Notes: generated by a model not told the origin, from the letters alone. Positions 25,788 to 35,126 are shown, counted from the first letter of the stretch. The stretch: 64,000 nt of DNA from Thalassorhabdus alkalitolerans (GCF_042656585.1 NZ_JBHSPG010000008.1), one strand, 5' to 3'. A program made the numbers and translations.

Positions 25788-26356
25788 ATGGATTTTAAAA
25801 AGAAAAACAGTGCTTTTTTATTCCTTTTATTTCTTTTTTTATCTATTTTTTTCTTGTTACACTGGTTGAAGATTATTCTACGAGATGATGGAGAGGGAAA
25901 ATTGTTTATGTATGGCACGGATCTATTATTTTGGGTAAATTTGATTATTCTTTTAAGTGGTATTAGCCTGCTGTTTCTTATGGTTAATGCAGGGATGAGA
26001 AAATGGCTTAACCTGAAGAAGAAACCGTGGTTTACCAATGACTATGTCAACGATACTCATAAGAAAATCGATTCTTTTTTCTCCAATTCACCTTTCTTGG
26101 GCTGTTAGCATTGAGTGTGCTTGTCACGGCTTATAACGGACGAGAACCAACAAAGCAGCCTGCAGAGCTCACCTGGCTGCACTCACCTTTGATTATACCT
26201 TTGGGCTACTACTTTCTGGTTGAAAGTGTTCGAGCGGTGATGGAGTGGAAATACGCGTCTCATCCAAAAGCCTGCCTTTACACAGTAAGTCAAATGTTCT
26301 TTTTTGCTGCCATTTTATTTCTTATGTTTATGACTGACTTTTTCGGTCTGCTGTGA
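25788..26356 (+). pseudogene. DUF4181-type membrane protein gene, split by a -1 frameshift
   Basis: The first frame (25788-26108) encodes two hydrophobic segments and then WFTNDYVNDTHKKIDSFF, a DUF4181 motif, before a premature stop. The second frame (read from about 26081 to 26356) continues with LQFTFLGLLALSVLV, then SPLIIPLGYYFLVESVRAVMEWKYA and a final TM segment. Joined, they give about 189 residues with four membrane segments. The junction lies in a six-T run (26075-26080), which as T_TTT_TTC is a canonical slippery heptamer in the right phase for a -1 slip. One missing T in the gene or in the assembly would explain it equally. There is no clear ribosome binding site before 25788. Confidence 0.75.
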
Positions 26357-26446
26357 AGCATTCCTTTGTACATAGTGAGATGCTCAAATTTCAAGGTTGT
26401 CCTCCCCTTCTTCCCCTCACCTGAATTGAACATTTTATCAAGATAC

Positions 26447-26480
26447 AAAAAGGCCTGCTTCCTTAATAAGGGAAAGCAGG
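26447..26480 (-). terminator. Terminator of pbuG
   Basis: On the minus strand CCTGCTT (26480-26474) pairs with AAGCAGG (26460-26454), with CCTT/AAGG pairs inside, then CCTTTTTG. Confidence 0.8.
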
Positions 26481-26492
26481 CAGGCATTTCAT

Positions 26493-27806
26493 TTATTCTC
26501 CAAGAAAGATAAAGTAAGCAAGGAAAACAAAGAACAGTAAAAACATGATAGGGTGAACTTCCTTTGTACGTCCTTTCATTACCATCGTAATTGGGTAGAA
26601 AAGAAAACCAAGGGCAATTCCGTTTGCAATGCTGTAGGTTAAAGGCATGGCGACAACCGTTAGAAAAGCCGGAACAGCAATTTCAAGCTTCTTCCAATCG
26701 ATAAGGCCAAGGGAAGCTGCCATTAACACCCCTACAATAATTAATGCAGCAGATGTTACTTCCTCTGTTACCACAGCTAATAGCGGTGAAAAGAACATGG
26801 CAATCAAGAATAATCCAGCTGTCACGACTGATGCGAACCCGGTTTTCCCTCCGGCAGCCACACCTGCCGATGATTCAATATAAGCTGTTGTTGTTGATGT
26901 TCCAAGCAGTGCTCCAATAGATGAAGCAGAAGAGTCAGACAGCAAAGCTTTACCAGCTCTAGGAAGCTTATTATTTTTTACAAAACCGGCTTGGTTTGCT
27001 ACCGCATATAGTGTTCCAGCGGTGTCAAAAAAGTCCACAAACAAGAAAGTTAATATTACGATTAACAGCTGGACCATTAAGGTAGTGGTCCATTCGACTT
27101 CAAACAAGCTGGTAATCGCGACACCAAAGGTTGGTGCCAGGCTTGGTACAGAACCTACTACTTGGCTTGGCATATCAATTAAGCCAACAATGATTCCAGC
27201 AATTGACGTGATAATCATCCCGTAGAAAATTCCTCCACGAAATCCTCTAACCATTAAAATGACAGTTACCACAAGACCAAAGGCTGCCAGCAGTGTTGTT
27301 GCCTCGCTCATGTCTCCAAGCGTAACTGCGGTTGCTTCATAGGGCACAACGATGCCGGCGTTTTTCAAGCCGATAAAAGCGATGAAAAGACCAATACCAG
27401 CTGCAGCAGCATACTTCAGCTCAGCAGGGATTGCATTAATGATAGCTTCCCTGATTCCTAATAATGAAATGATAATGAAGATAATACCTGAAACAAATAC
27501 TCCAAACAAAGCAAGCTGCCATTCAATCCCCATTCCAAGCACGACTGTATATGCAAAAAATGCGTTGAGACCCATTCCAGGTGCAAGAGCTATTGGATAT
27601 TTAGCAACAAGTCCCATAATGAGAGTTCCTAAAGCCGCAGCTAACGCTGTTGCTGTAAAAACCGCCCCTTCATCCATGCCTGCGTCCGCCAATATCAGTG
27701 GATTGACAAACAATATATAGGCCATGGCCAAAAATGTCGTTAACCCGCCAACCGCTTCCTGGCGGTAGCTGGTGTTATGTTCTTTAAAATTAAAGTACCG
27801 ATCCAT
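26493..27806 (-). CDS. pbuG: NCS2 family hypoxanthine/guanine permease (PbuG-like)
   Basis: 437 residues, about 12 membrane segments, AzgA branch of the NCS2 family: YRQEAVGGLTTFLAMAYILFVNP at the N-terminus, GMGLNAFFAYTVVLGMG, FFDTAGTLYAVANQAGF and LLGTSTTTAYIESSAGVAAGGKTG. It imports hypoxanthine and guanine. A guanine riboswitch and attenuator lie directly upstream, consistent with this substrate, and B. subtilis has pbuG after guaA in the same order. Confidence 0.95.
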   Translation of the reverse strand: MDRYFNFKEHNTSYRQEAVGGLTTFLAMAYILFVNPLILADAGMDEGAVFTATALAAALGTLIMGLVAKYPIALAPGMGLNAFFAYTVVLGMGIEWQLALFGVFVSGIIFIIISLLGIREAIINAIPAELKYAAAAGIGLFIAFIGLKNAGIVVPYEATAVTLGDMSEATTLLAAFGLVVTVILMVRGFRGGIFYGMIITSIAGIIVGLIDMPSQVVGSVPSLAPTFGVAITSLFEVEWTTTLMVQLLIVILTFLFVDFFDTAGTLYAVANQAGFVKNNKLPRAGKALLSDSSASSIGALLGTSTTTAYIESSAGVAAGGKTGFASVVTAGLFLIAMFFSPLLAVVTEEVTSAALIIVGVLMAASLGLIDWKKLEIAVPAFLTVVAMPLTYSIANGIALGFLFYPITMVMKGRTKEVHPIMFLLFFVFLAYFIFLGE

Positions 27807-27924
27807 GCTTTTCCCCTACTTTCTTTTCTCCAGTGCTTTTATAATATATTGTTCCTTACAGAACTTTTTTTATTGCCTGCAGCCGTTGAAAGTATGTTCT
27901 ATCTAGCACCATGGTCTCCTGGGA

Positions 27925-27960
27925 GCAATAAAAAATGCTTCAGGTATCTACCTGAAGCAT
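27925..27960 (-). terminator. Attenuator terminator of the pbuG riboswitch
   Basis: On the minus strand ATGCTTCAGG (27960-27951) pairs with CCTGAAGCAT (27944-27935), followed by TTTTTTATTG. It lies about 55 bases after the aptamer and before the pbuG start, so it is the OFF-state terminator. Confidence 0.88.
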
Positions 27961-28015
27961 CAACAACAAAAAATCCTTACAGAAAATAGTCCGTTCGTTT
28001 TTCTGCAGTAGATCT

Positions 28016-28082
28016 TTCGTAGTCAAGCCATTTACGGCAGCTTGGTAGAGACTCGCGGGCCATATTCCCGCGATTATACGAA
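28016..28082 (-). ncRNA. Purine (guanine-type) riboswitch aptamer upstream of pbuG
   Basis: P1 TTCGTA/TACGAA (28082-28077 with 28021-28016), P2 TCGCGGG/CCCGCGA, core AGTCTCTACC (one base different from the usual AGTTTCTACC), P3 AAGCTGCCGTAAATGGCTT and the specificity C in TTGACTACGAA. Guanine or hypoxanthine is the expected ligand. Confidence 0.93.
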
Positions 28083-28190
28083 CATATTTACATGACGACT
28101 TTCGACATTTTTTACTTTATCAGCAATCACGTCGTGAGTCAACAGAAAAAACGAACAATATTTATATTTTCCTTGTAATTATTCGGTAAT

Positions 28191-29729
28191 TTATTCCCAC
28201 TCAATTGTCGCAGGCGGTTTTGAAGTAATATCGTACACTACTCGATTTACATGCTTTACTTCGTTTACGATTCGAGTTGATATTTTCTCAAGCACGTCAT
28301 ACGGGATACGAGCCCAGTCTGAAGTCATTCCATCAATGGAAGTCACAGCACGGATACCTACTGTATAGTCATACGTACGAGCATCTCCCATTACCCCTAC
28401 ACTGCGCATATCAGGAAGAGCCGTAAAGTACTGCCAAATCTCACGGTCCAAGCCGGCTTTTTTGATCTCGTCTCTAAGAATGGCATCGGATTCGCGGACA
28501 ATCTCTAATTTTTCTTCTGTGACTTCACCAAGAACACGGATACCAAGGCCTGGCCCTGGGAATGGCTGACGCCATACGATTTCATCAGGCACCCCAAGCT
28601 CGGTTCCAAGCTTACGTACTTCATCCTTAAAGAGAGTGTTTAAAGGCTCAATTAAATCGAACTTCATGTCTTCAGGAAGGCCGCCCACATTGTGATGAGA
28701 CTTAATTGTTTGAGCCGTATCCGTTCCACTTTCAATAATGTCAGTATAGAGAGTTCCTTGTGCTAAATAATCCATATCTGTCAGCTTGCCGGCCTCTTCT
28801 TCAAACAAGTAAATAAACTCATTACCAATGATTTTACGCTTTTCTTCCGGATCGGAAACCCCTTTTAGCTTAGAGAGAAAACGTTCCTGCGCGTCGATTT
28901 TAATCATATTCATATCAAAGTCACCGCTGAAGGTTTCCATTACACCTTCGGCTTCATCTTTACGAAGAAGACCATGATCAATAAACATACACGTAAGCTG
29001 ATCGCCAATGGCTCTATGGATTAAAGCAGCTACAACTGAGGAGTCTACTCCACCGCTCAAGGCGCACAGTACTTTCTTATCGCCTACAAGTTCTCTGATC
29101 AGCTCAACCTGCTCGTCAACAAAATTGGCCATGGACCAATCGCCTTTGCACCCGCAGATTTCAAATGCAAAGTTTTTTAGCAGGTCGTCTCCAAATTGTG
29201 TATGTCTTACCTCTGGATGGTACTGAACGCCATAAAAATTCCGGCTTTCATCACTCATTCCCGCTACCGGGCAGGATGGATTGGTTGCATCAACCGTAAA
29301 TCCTTCTGGAGGAGCTTTAATTAAATCACCATGACTCATCCATACAGATTGCTCTTCTGGAAGATCTTTGTAAAGAAGGGAGTTGTTTTCGACAGTAATA
29401 AGAGCTTTTCCATATTCCCGGTGAGAGGCTTCTTCTACTTTCCCGCCAAAATGGTGAGTCATAAGCTGCATGCCGTAGCAAATACCAAGGATAGGGATGC
29501 CAAGTTCAAAGATTTCCGCATCACAGCCTGGTGCTCCTTCCACGTAAGCACTATTTGGCCCGCCGGAGAAGATAATTCCAGTCGGCTTCATTTCCTTTAC
29601 CTTTTCAGCAGATATAGAATTGGGATGAAGCTCACTGTAGACTCCCAAATCCCGAATCCTTCTTGTAATGAGCTGATTGTACTGACCGCCAAAATCTAAC
29701 ACAATGATTTTCTCATGGATGTTTTCCAT
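28191..29729 (-). CDS. guaA: GMP synthase (glutamine-hydrolysing) GuaA
   Basis: 512 residues with the complete three-domain layout: a class I amidotransferase domain (LDFGGQYNQLITRRIRD, catalytic Cys in LGICYGMQLM, His/Glu in YHPEVRHT), the ATP pyrophosphatase P-loop ALSGGVDSSVVAALIH near residue 228, and the dimerisation domain ending in DITSKPPATIEWE. It converts XMP to GMP. GGAG precedes the ATG. Its own guanine riboswitch lies upstream, giving feedback control by the product branch. Confidence 0.98.
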   Translation of the reverse strand: MENIHEKIIVLDFGGQYNQLITRRIRDLGVYSELHPNSISAEKVKEMKPTGIIFSGGPNSAYVEGAPGCDAEIFELGIPILGICYGMQLMTHHFGGKVEEASHREYGKALITVENNSLLYKDLPEEQSVWMSHGDLIKAPPEGFTVDATNPSCPVAGMSDESRNFYGVQYHPEVRHTQFGDDLLKNFAFEICGCKGDWSMANFVDEQVELIRELVGDKKVLCALSGGVDSSVVAALIHRAIGDQLTCMFIDHGLLRKDEAEGVMETFSGDFDMNMIKIDAQERFLSKLKGVSDPEEKRKIIGNEFIYLFEEEAGKLTDMDYLAQGTLYTDIIESGTDTAQTIKSHHNVGGLPEDMKFDLIEPLNTLFKDEVRKLGTELGVPDEIVWRQPFPGPGLGIRVLGEVTEEKLEIVRESDAILRDEIKKAGLDREIWQYFTALPDMRSVGVMGDARTYDYTVGIRAVTSIDGMTSDWARIPYDVLEKISTRIVNEVKHVNRVVYDITSKPPATIEWE

Positions 29730-29878
29730 TTTCTCTCCACCTTTATCTGTATTTCTTTGATATGAATAAGCTCTGTATAAACCGACATATGTTCTTATTA
29801 TTCTCCACTATCCTAACGAAAAGTGAAGAAAAAGAAAAGTTTTCTTCGAAATTCAGGATACTATTTTCAAAAATAACT

Positions 29879-29936
29879 CCCCTAAATAGAAAGAAGCCAG
29901 AATTACCTAATAAAACAAAGGCAGATTCTAGCTTCT
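29879..29936 (-). terminator. Attenuator terminator of the guaA riboswitch
   Basis: On the minus strand AGAAGCTAGAAT (29936-29925) pairs with ATTCTGGCTTCT (29903-29892), 12 pairs with one G-U, followed by TTCTATTTAGG. It stands between the aptamer and guaA. Confidence 0.78.
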
Positions 29937-29967
29937 CATGCTTATTCTTCAGCTATTATATCTCTGC

Positions 29968-30034
29968 CTCCGTAGTCTGGTTATTTACGGTAACCAGGTA
30001 GAAACTCTGGGCCCTATCCCCAGGATATACGAAG
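29968..30034 (-). ncRNA. Purine (guanine-type) riboswitch aptamer upstream of guaA
   Basis: P1 CTTCGTA/TACGGAG (30034-30028 with 29974-29968), P2 CTGGG/CCCAG, the core GAGTTTCTACC and CCGTAAA, P3 TGGTTA/TAACCA and the specificity C in CAGACTACGG. It follows the stop of the transglutaminase gene by about 65 bases, so guaA may be transcribed both from here and by read-through. Confidence 0.94.
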
Positions 30035-30099
30035 GTGTATGACGTTGACTTCTCTGCATTAAAACACGAGTTATATTCTATCAACCGCTTTTATTGCGG

Positions 30100-32271
30100 T
30101 CAAGGCTCGATTCGCTTCACGAGGCCTGCCCAGACATCCTTTTCACTGCTCCAGTCTGCAGGGCCTGTGGTTTTATTTCCATAATAGATTTTTTCGTAAT
30201 AGCTTGTCAGTAAGCTCATTTCCTTTGTCCCATAGGCCTCATCGACTCTGCCAGCAAATTCTCGGAGTGTTTCTCCGTTTTCCCTTTTCATCCCGTTAAA
30301 CCCTAAAAGCCAGAGGAGGGATTCAAAGGCTTTCATGAAAGAGGCCGCCTCGCTTGTTTCAACCTTTTTATATCGAAGGAGAGTCACTTGTTTCATTACC
30401 AAATGCCTAAAAATAAACGCTGTTAAAGCTAAAACAGCCAGAAGTGCAAAGACCCACCAGGGAATACTCCCCTCTACGGAAGCCGCTCCTGCTTCCTCTT
30501 CTTCCTCTTCTTCTGCAGCTCCCTCTTCTTGTTCTTCCTCAACGTCTGCCTCAGATGGATCCGTTTGTTCTGCTTCCCAATCCTCATCCTGGAAGCCTGT
30601 TTCTTCAAAAATATAATCAAAGGAAGATGAAAATCCCCGAGTCGGTTCAAAAGGAACCCATCCTACATCCGGAAAATAAACTTCTACCCAGGAATGAGCG
30701 TTTGCATTTGTAATCTCGTAGAGAGAACCTTCTGCTGTATATTCTACTTCTTCTCCCCTCGTAAACCCTTTGACCCAGCGCGTCGGAATATCAACTGAAC
30801 GAAGGAGGACAGCCATAGAGGTAGAGAAGTTGTCACAATAACCCTCTTGGGTTTCAAATAAAAATTGATCAACATAATCCTGTCCTTCTTCAGGCACAGC
30901 AATATCTTCTGTCTCATAAGTGAACTCTGAACTGTTTAAATAACTTTCTACTGCCCGGGCTTTGTCATATCGATTATCGTGCCCGGAAGTCAATTCTTCA
31001 GCTAAATCTGCCACCCGTTCTGGAAGCTCGTCTGGCAATTGTAAATAATAGTGTTCAATATCATCAGGATCACTTGAAGCATTCTCCCTCATTCTCTCGA
31101 TAGGAAATTGAGGGTAAGAATAAGATACTTCATAGGGGGAAGATTCAAGATGTGATCCTTCTGAGTGGACTTCCGCCTGGCCTGTATGCCGGTCAACTGA
31201 TGGAGTGACGTCAGCACCGGGAACGTTCACATCTCTAAGCTCCCCTGGATAGAATAGCAAGCCGTAGGATCTTCCTTCCGCAAATTCTATCGTTGTGTCC
31301 AGCTCCTCTACAGATATGCCTTCCTCATAGTGCATGCTTTGAGGAGCTCTTTCTTCTGGTGTATCAGCATCCCAGCCGTGACCTGTGTAGACATTCTTTG
31401 ACTCTCCGCGCCAGTAGTGGCCTCTTTCTGCCCAGGCTCGAAAGACAGGGGACTCATCCATCTCAAAGCCTCCGCCCAACCTTTCATCATTATCTCCGTA
31501 GCCAATGCGCTGTGTTCCTTCTACCGTCTCTCCACTCCCTCCTGGGTTCACCCCAGATTGGTTTTGTAAAAACGGCATTGGATCCTCCCATTGAGGTTCC
31601 TCTTTAGGAGCAGCGATTCCCACGCTTCCTGCTACGAACAATAGAACCAAAGCCAGAGATGTCCACTTAACCCACAGGCTGGACTTTACCCTGCCAGGAA
31701 ATTCCCCTGTCACACGGTCCCACTGGAGGACAGCAAGTAAAAGAAATCCTATGAAAAATACTCTTAATATACTAAACGTCCCGTCGTATGGAAGGAAGGT
31801 ATCCATAACCGCAATATACGTTACTGTCACTACAAAAAAGAAAAAAATACGTCGGACGTAAATCACCCAGAAGTAAATCAAATAACTCATAATAGCCATT
31901 AGAATAAAAAAGAGAAGACTTCTGAACATTTCCGTTAGGAAAAACCATTCTCCACCTGCTATTAATGAAAGGTTCGCTCCTATATCAGAAAGGAAGAACT
32001 GCCACCAGGTACCACTCATAAATGTATACGGAAAAAATATAAGATGGAGCCCGTACATAATAATGATCCCCATTAAAGGGATGAGAGCCCACCAGGGAAT
32101 TCTAAAAAAAGTCAGCATAAAAAAGAGCGCTGTTGCCCCTACATACAAAGAGATGAAACCTGTATCCGATACAGCAGGAAGAGGCATCAGCCACTCAGTT
32201 AACAGTAAAAAACCAAGCATATAAACAAAAAAGTGACGGGGTGTACGCAAGGATCCTACTAATCTCCTCAT
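30100..32271 (-). CDS. TgpA-type membrane protein with transglutaminase-like domain and DUF4129
   Basis: 723 residues. The N-terminal ~230 residues hold about six membrane segments (DUF3488/TgpA). An extracytoplasmic region follows with a transglutaminase core: the Cys in GYCDNFSTSMAVLLR, then NANAHSWVEVYFPDVGWVPFEPT with His and Asp, giving a full Cys-His-Asp triad. A very acidic linker (runs of Glu) and one more membrane segment precede a cytoplasmic DUF4129 tail. It is the last gene of the moxR-DUF58-tgpA operon, matching B. subtilis yebA before guaA. Substrate unknown. Confidence 0.9.
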   Translation of the reverse strand: MRRLVGSLRTPRHFFVYMLGFLLLTEWLMPLPAVSDTGFISLYVGATALFFMLTFFRIPWWALIPLMGIIIMYGLHLIFFPYTFMSGTWWQFFLSDIGANLSLIAGGEWFFLTEMFRSLLFFILMAIMSYLIYFWVIYVRRIFFFFVVTVTYIAVMDTFLPYDGTFSILRVFFIGFLLLAVLQWDRVTGEFPGRVKSSLWVKWTSLALVLLFVAGSVGIAAPKEEPQWEDPMPFLQNQSGVNPGGSGETVEGTQRIGYGDNDERLGGGFEMDESPVFRAWAERGHYWRGESKNVYTGHGWDADTPEERAPQSMHYEEGISVEELDTTIEFAEGRSYGLLFYPGELRDVNVPGADVTPSVDRHTGQAEVHSEGSHLESSPYEVSYSYPQFPIERMRENASSDPDDIEHYYLQLPDELPERVADLAEELTSGHDNRYDKARAVESYLNSSEFTYETEDIAVPEEGQDYVDQFLFETQEGYCDNFSTSMAVLLRSVDIPTRWVKGFTRGEEVEYTAEGSLYEITNANAHSWVEVYFPDVGWVPFEPTRGFSSSFDYIFEETGFQDEDWEAEQTDPSEADVEEEQEEGAAEEEEEEEAGAASVEGSIPWWVFALLAVLALTAFIFRHLVMKQVTLLRYKKVETSEAASFMKAFESLLWLLGFNGMKRENGETLREFAGRVDEAYGTKEMSLLTSYYEKIYYGNKTTGPADWSSEKDVWAGLVKRIEP

Positions 32272-32291
32272 ATTTTCCCACCTGTCCTTAC

Positions 32292-33488
32292 CTAGCTAGC
32301 ATCTATATTAAATTGATAATCTTTCACATGAAACACCTGTGCACCCTGAAGCTTTATATTATCCAGTATCTTTAATTCACCGCTCTTATCATCGAAGGAC
32401 CGTGTATTTACAAAGATTACGATAACCTCTCTTCTCTGGTATAAAAGCTGCTGTATATGATCTTTTACTTTCTCATTTACATCAGTAACTACATATACAA
32501 CTCCATCTTTCTTCTCGAGGCTGGGCGGGGAATGGAGCACGGATGAATGTAACTGGGGAGAGGCTTTGGAGAGCTCTTCAAAAACCTCTTTAAAATGAGC
32601 TTTACTGCTTGCCTTTTCCAGTTTCTCTTTATCAACCTGCATCAATAAGAAGCCCAATGGTATTCCTTTCTTTAAACAAAAGTCAGCTAATGAAGCTGAA
32701 AACTCTATGGCAAGTTCAAATGACGTATGGTCCTTTGTTTTTTGAAATGGATCGAAAAACAACGTGTAGCCTTTTCCCTCTTGAGCCTCAAATTCCTTTG
32801 TTACCAGCTTTCCAGCCCGGGCAGAAATTTTCCAGTCAATACTTGTCATTCTGTCCCCAGGTACGTAATCTCTGACCCCTGCTACGGATAAGGCTTCTTG
32901 TAAAACTTTTGTTGAAATAGCCTCAGTCTCAGCATCCTTCTCCATGTGAGTCTTCCAATTACGCAAAGGGTGAATAGAAGGATAAACGAGGAGTGTTGTC
33001 TTTTCTTCTGCTCTTCTTTGCCTTTTAAAGAAGCCGAACATGTCTCCTGCCTGAAGATCAATTGAAGAGAAAACATATTCACCTCGTTGTACACCCTTTA
33101 CCTCATAGGAATAGGTGAACGTCTTTCCGATGGGGAAAAAAAAGACCATGCCTGCAGGTTTCCCAGTCCCCTGCAATCCTTCAGGCACATTGTCTTTAAC
33201 GGCGAAATAAAGAAGGGGAAACGGAGCTTTTTTTGTAACAGTTAAGGTAACCTCACAAATTCCTTCGCTAGGAAGCGTCGTTGTCTCAATACTTCTCTTG
33301 ACCTCTACCATCCTCCAGGGAAATAGAACAAATAGAAGATTTATCCCTACCAAAGAAACAGCACTGTAAAACAAAAACCAGCTTACAAATCCGCCTTGAA
33401 ACATGGCATAGGCATATAAGCCAGCAAGAAGCAAAAGGAGGAAAAAGAATTTCATGGCCTTTACAGCCTGGCGGCCCTTTTCCTCCAT
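32292..33488 (-). CDS. DUF58 domain-containing membrane protein (YeaD-like)
   Basis: 398 residues with two N-terminal membrane segments (about 12-60) and a soluble domain whose core VAGVRDYVPGDRMTSIDWKISARAGKLVTKEFE is the DUF58 signature. Such proteins usually have a von Willebrand A-like fold and work with MoxR AAA ATPases. The ATG shares one base with the moxR stop (TAATG), so the two are tightly coupled; the transglutaminase gene starts 20 bases downstream. Confidence 0.9.
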   Translation of the reverse strand: MEEKGRQAVKAMKFFFLLLLLAGLYAYAMFQGGFVSWFLFYSAVSLVGINLLFVLFPWRMVEVKRSIETTTLPSEGICEVTLTVTKKAPFPLLYFAVKDNVPEGLQGTGKPAGMVFFFPIGKTFTYSYEVKGVQRGEYVFSSIDLQAGDMFGFFKRQRRAEEKTTLLVYPSIHPLRNWKTHMEKDAETEAISTKVLQEALSVAGVRDYVPGDRMTSIDWKISARAGKLVTKEFEAQEGKGYTLFFDPFQKTKDHTSFELAIEFSASLADFCLKKGIPLGFLLMQVDKEKLEKASSKAHFKEVFEELSKASPQLHSSVLHSPPSLEKKDGVVYVVTDVNEKVKDHIQQLLYQRREVIVIFVNTRSFDDKSGELKILDNIKLQGAQVFHVKDYQFNIDAS

Positions 33489-34444
33489 TAGCGAACAGCT
33501 TCTTTCCTGGTGGCAGGCACCTTTAATTGTGAAAGAATGTCCCTTACGATATCTTCACCAGTCCGATTAGTCATTTGGAGATCTGACCGCAGGATCATAC
33601 GGTGACTCAAAGTATAAGGAGCTAATTCCTTAACATCGTCTGGAATCACATATTCTCTTCCATTAATGTAAGCAAAAGCCTGGGCAGATTTCATTAATGC
33701 AATTGATCCTCGTGGGCTCACTCCAAGATAGACTTCTTTATGTTCTCTTGTTTCATTCACAAGTGAAATAATATAGTGTTTAACAACCTGATCCACGTAA
33801 ACTTCTTTCACTTCATTCTGCATATCTATGATTTCTTCTATAGTTAACACTGGTTCAATTTCTTCAATGGGATGACCTTGTTCGATCCTGTTTAACACTT
33901 CCAGCTCTTCCTCATAGTCTGGATAACCCATTTTTAATTTGAATAAGAAGCGGTCAAGCTGTGCCTCAGGAAGTGGATAGGTGCCACCATATTCAATAGG
34001 GTTCTGAGTGGCCATAACAAAAAACAATTCCTGAAGCTTTCTCGTTTCTCCATCAACCGTTACACTGCTCTCTTCTAACGCTTCGAGTAAAGCGGCTTGA
34101 GTCTTAGGAGATGTTCGGTTGATTTCATCTGCCAGAACTACATTGCCCATTACCGGTCCCGGGCGATATTCAAAGCTCATAGACTTTTGGTTGTATACAG
34201 AAACCCCTGTAACATCCGATGGAAGAAGGTCAGGGGTAAATTGAATCCTCTTAAATTCAGAGCCTATTGAACGGGCAATGGCCCGAACCATCATTGTTTT
34301 CCCCACCCCAGGAACATCCTCTAGCAGTACATGTCCTTTAGCCAAAAGAGCGGTGAGACTTAATTCTATTTCTTTCCGCTTACCTACAACCACACGCTCT
34401 ATATTCTCTATCACTGTCTGAAGTGCGGAACGATCTATTTTCAC
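33488..34444 (-). CDS. MoxR family AAA ATPase (YeaC-like)
   Basis: 318 residues from a GTG at 34444 chosen because GGAGG lies seven bases upstream; a start at 34480 has none. Walker A is LLEDVPGVGKTMMVRA, Walker B VVLADEINRTSPKTQAALLEALEE, followed by the sensor-1 region FVMATQNPIEYGGTYPLPEAQLDRF, the MoxR signature. MoxR ATPases act as chaperones with DUF58/vWA partners, here encoded next in the same operon. The targets are unknown. Confidence 0.94.
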   Translation of the reverse strand: MKIDRSALQTVIENIERVVVGKRKEIELSLTALLAKGHVLLEDVPGVGKTMMVRAIARSIGSEFKRIQFTPDLLPSDVTGVSVYNQKSMSFEYRPGPVMGNVVLADEINRTSPKTQAALLEALEESSVTVDGETRKLQELFFVMATQNPIEYGGTYPLPEAQLDRFLFKLKMGYPDYEEELEVLNRIEQGHPIEEIEPVLTIEEIIDMQNEVKEVYVDQVVKHYIISLVNETREHKEVYLGVSPRGSIALMKSAQAFAYINGREYVIPDDVKELAPYTLSHRMILRSDLQMTNRTGEDIVRDILSQLKVPATRKEAVR

Positions 34445-34783
34445 ATCTATTCCTCCATTTTTCACTTTACCTGCGAGCACAACTGCTCCACCTTATCATA
34501 ACATTCTACTCGTTTCTTTGGCTTCTTTTTTACATCCAAAAATTGATAGAATTAAAAAAAACTCTCTATTCAATTTCACCCTTGAAGCAGGTTCATAACC
34601 TGGAGGAACACTAGTCTACGGAACCGTTTTGGTAAGATTCAGGTAAGATAAACTCTGCTACCAGGTTCTAAGTTTTACTTGGTAGAGAAGCTGATATGGG
34701 ATGAAAGCAGAACAACTTCAAAGAACGGTAAAAAAGTTCTATAGAAGAAAATATTCCTGAAAAAATATTTGAACATCCTACAT

Positions 34784-34806
34784 TTCGACAGAATTTTTAT
34801 TCGGCA
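34784..34806. promoter_or_regulatory. Two Spo0A-box-like sites upstream of the Spo0E-type gene
   Basis: TTCGACA (34784-34790) is the exact reverse complement of the Spo0A box TGTCGAA. TTCGGCA (34800-34806), 16 bases on, differs by one base. The sites lie about 90-110 bases before the gene in a 450-base gap (34445-34896) that holds no other gene I can support; a hairpin around CTACCA/TGGTAG (about 34658-34688) is also visible there. Confidence 0.45.
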
Positions 34807-34896
34807 GCATGTATGATGAGCTATGTGCTTTTGAACAGCTGAGTTTTTTTCAGATATGCCTAGACCAAAAGCAACTACTAGCTGGAGGAAAAGGAA

Positions 34897-35091
34897 ATGA
34901 ATGAAAGGAAATATTTATTACAGCTTTTGATCAAACTAAAAAGAAAAGAAATGCTCTATACAGCGAAACGTTTCGGTCTGACTCACACCAAAACAGTAAC
35001 CTGTAGTCAAAAACTTGATGTTCTCTTAAATGAATATCAAGGAATAGACCAAACAAAAGAAAGCTTCAGACCTGTACTTAAAGATTACTAG
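34897..35091 (+). CDS. Spo0E family sporulation regulatory protein-aspartic acid phosphatase
   Basis: 64 residues. The spacing of IKLKRKEMLYTAKRFGLTHTKTVTCSQKLDVLLNEYQ follows the Spo0E pattern: a first helix with R/K-x-x-M, the GLT turn, and a second helix with the SQ-x-LD motif needed for dephosphorylating Spo0A-P. GGAGG lies eight bases before the ATG, and a terminator follows the stop. The Spo0A-like boxes upstream would make a feedback loop, which is inference. Confidence 0.85.
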   Translation: MNERKYLLQLLIKLKRKEMLYTAKRFGLTHTKTVTCSQKLDVLLNEYQGIDQTKESFRPVLKDY

Positions 35092-35122
35092 AGCTTCTCT
35101 TATAGAAAGCTCTTATTTTTTT
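35090..35122 (+). terminator. Terminator of the Spo0E-type gene
   Basis: AGAGCTT (35090-35096) pairs with AAGCTCT (35107-35113), followed by TATTTTTTTATG. Confidence 0.85.
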
Positions 35123-35126
35123 ATGT

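Noticed and set aside
34610..34720. Possible riboswitch upstream of the Spo0E-type gene
   Set aside because: A hairpin CTACCA/TGGTAG is present, but the conserved core of any riboswitch class I know is not, and no terminator follows.
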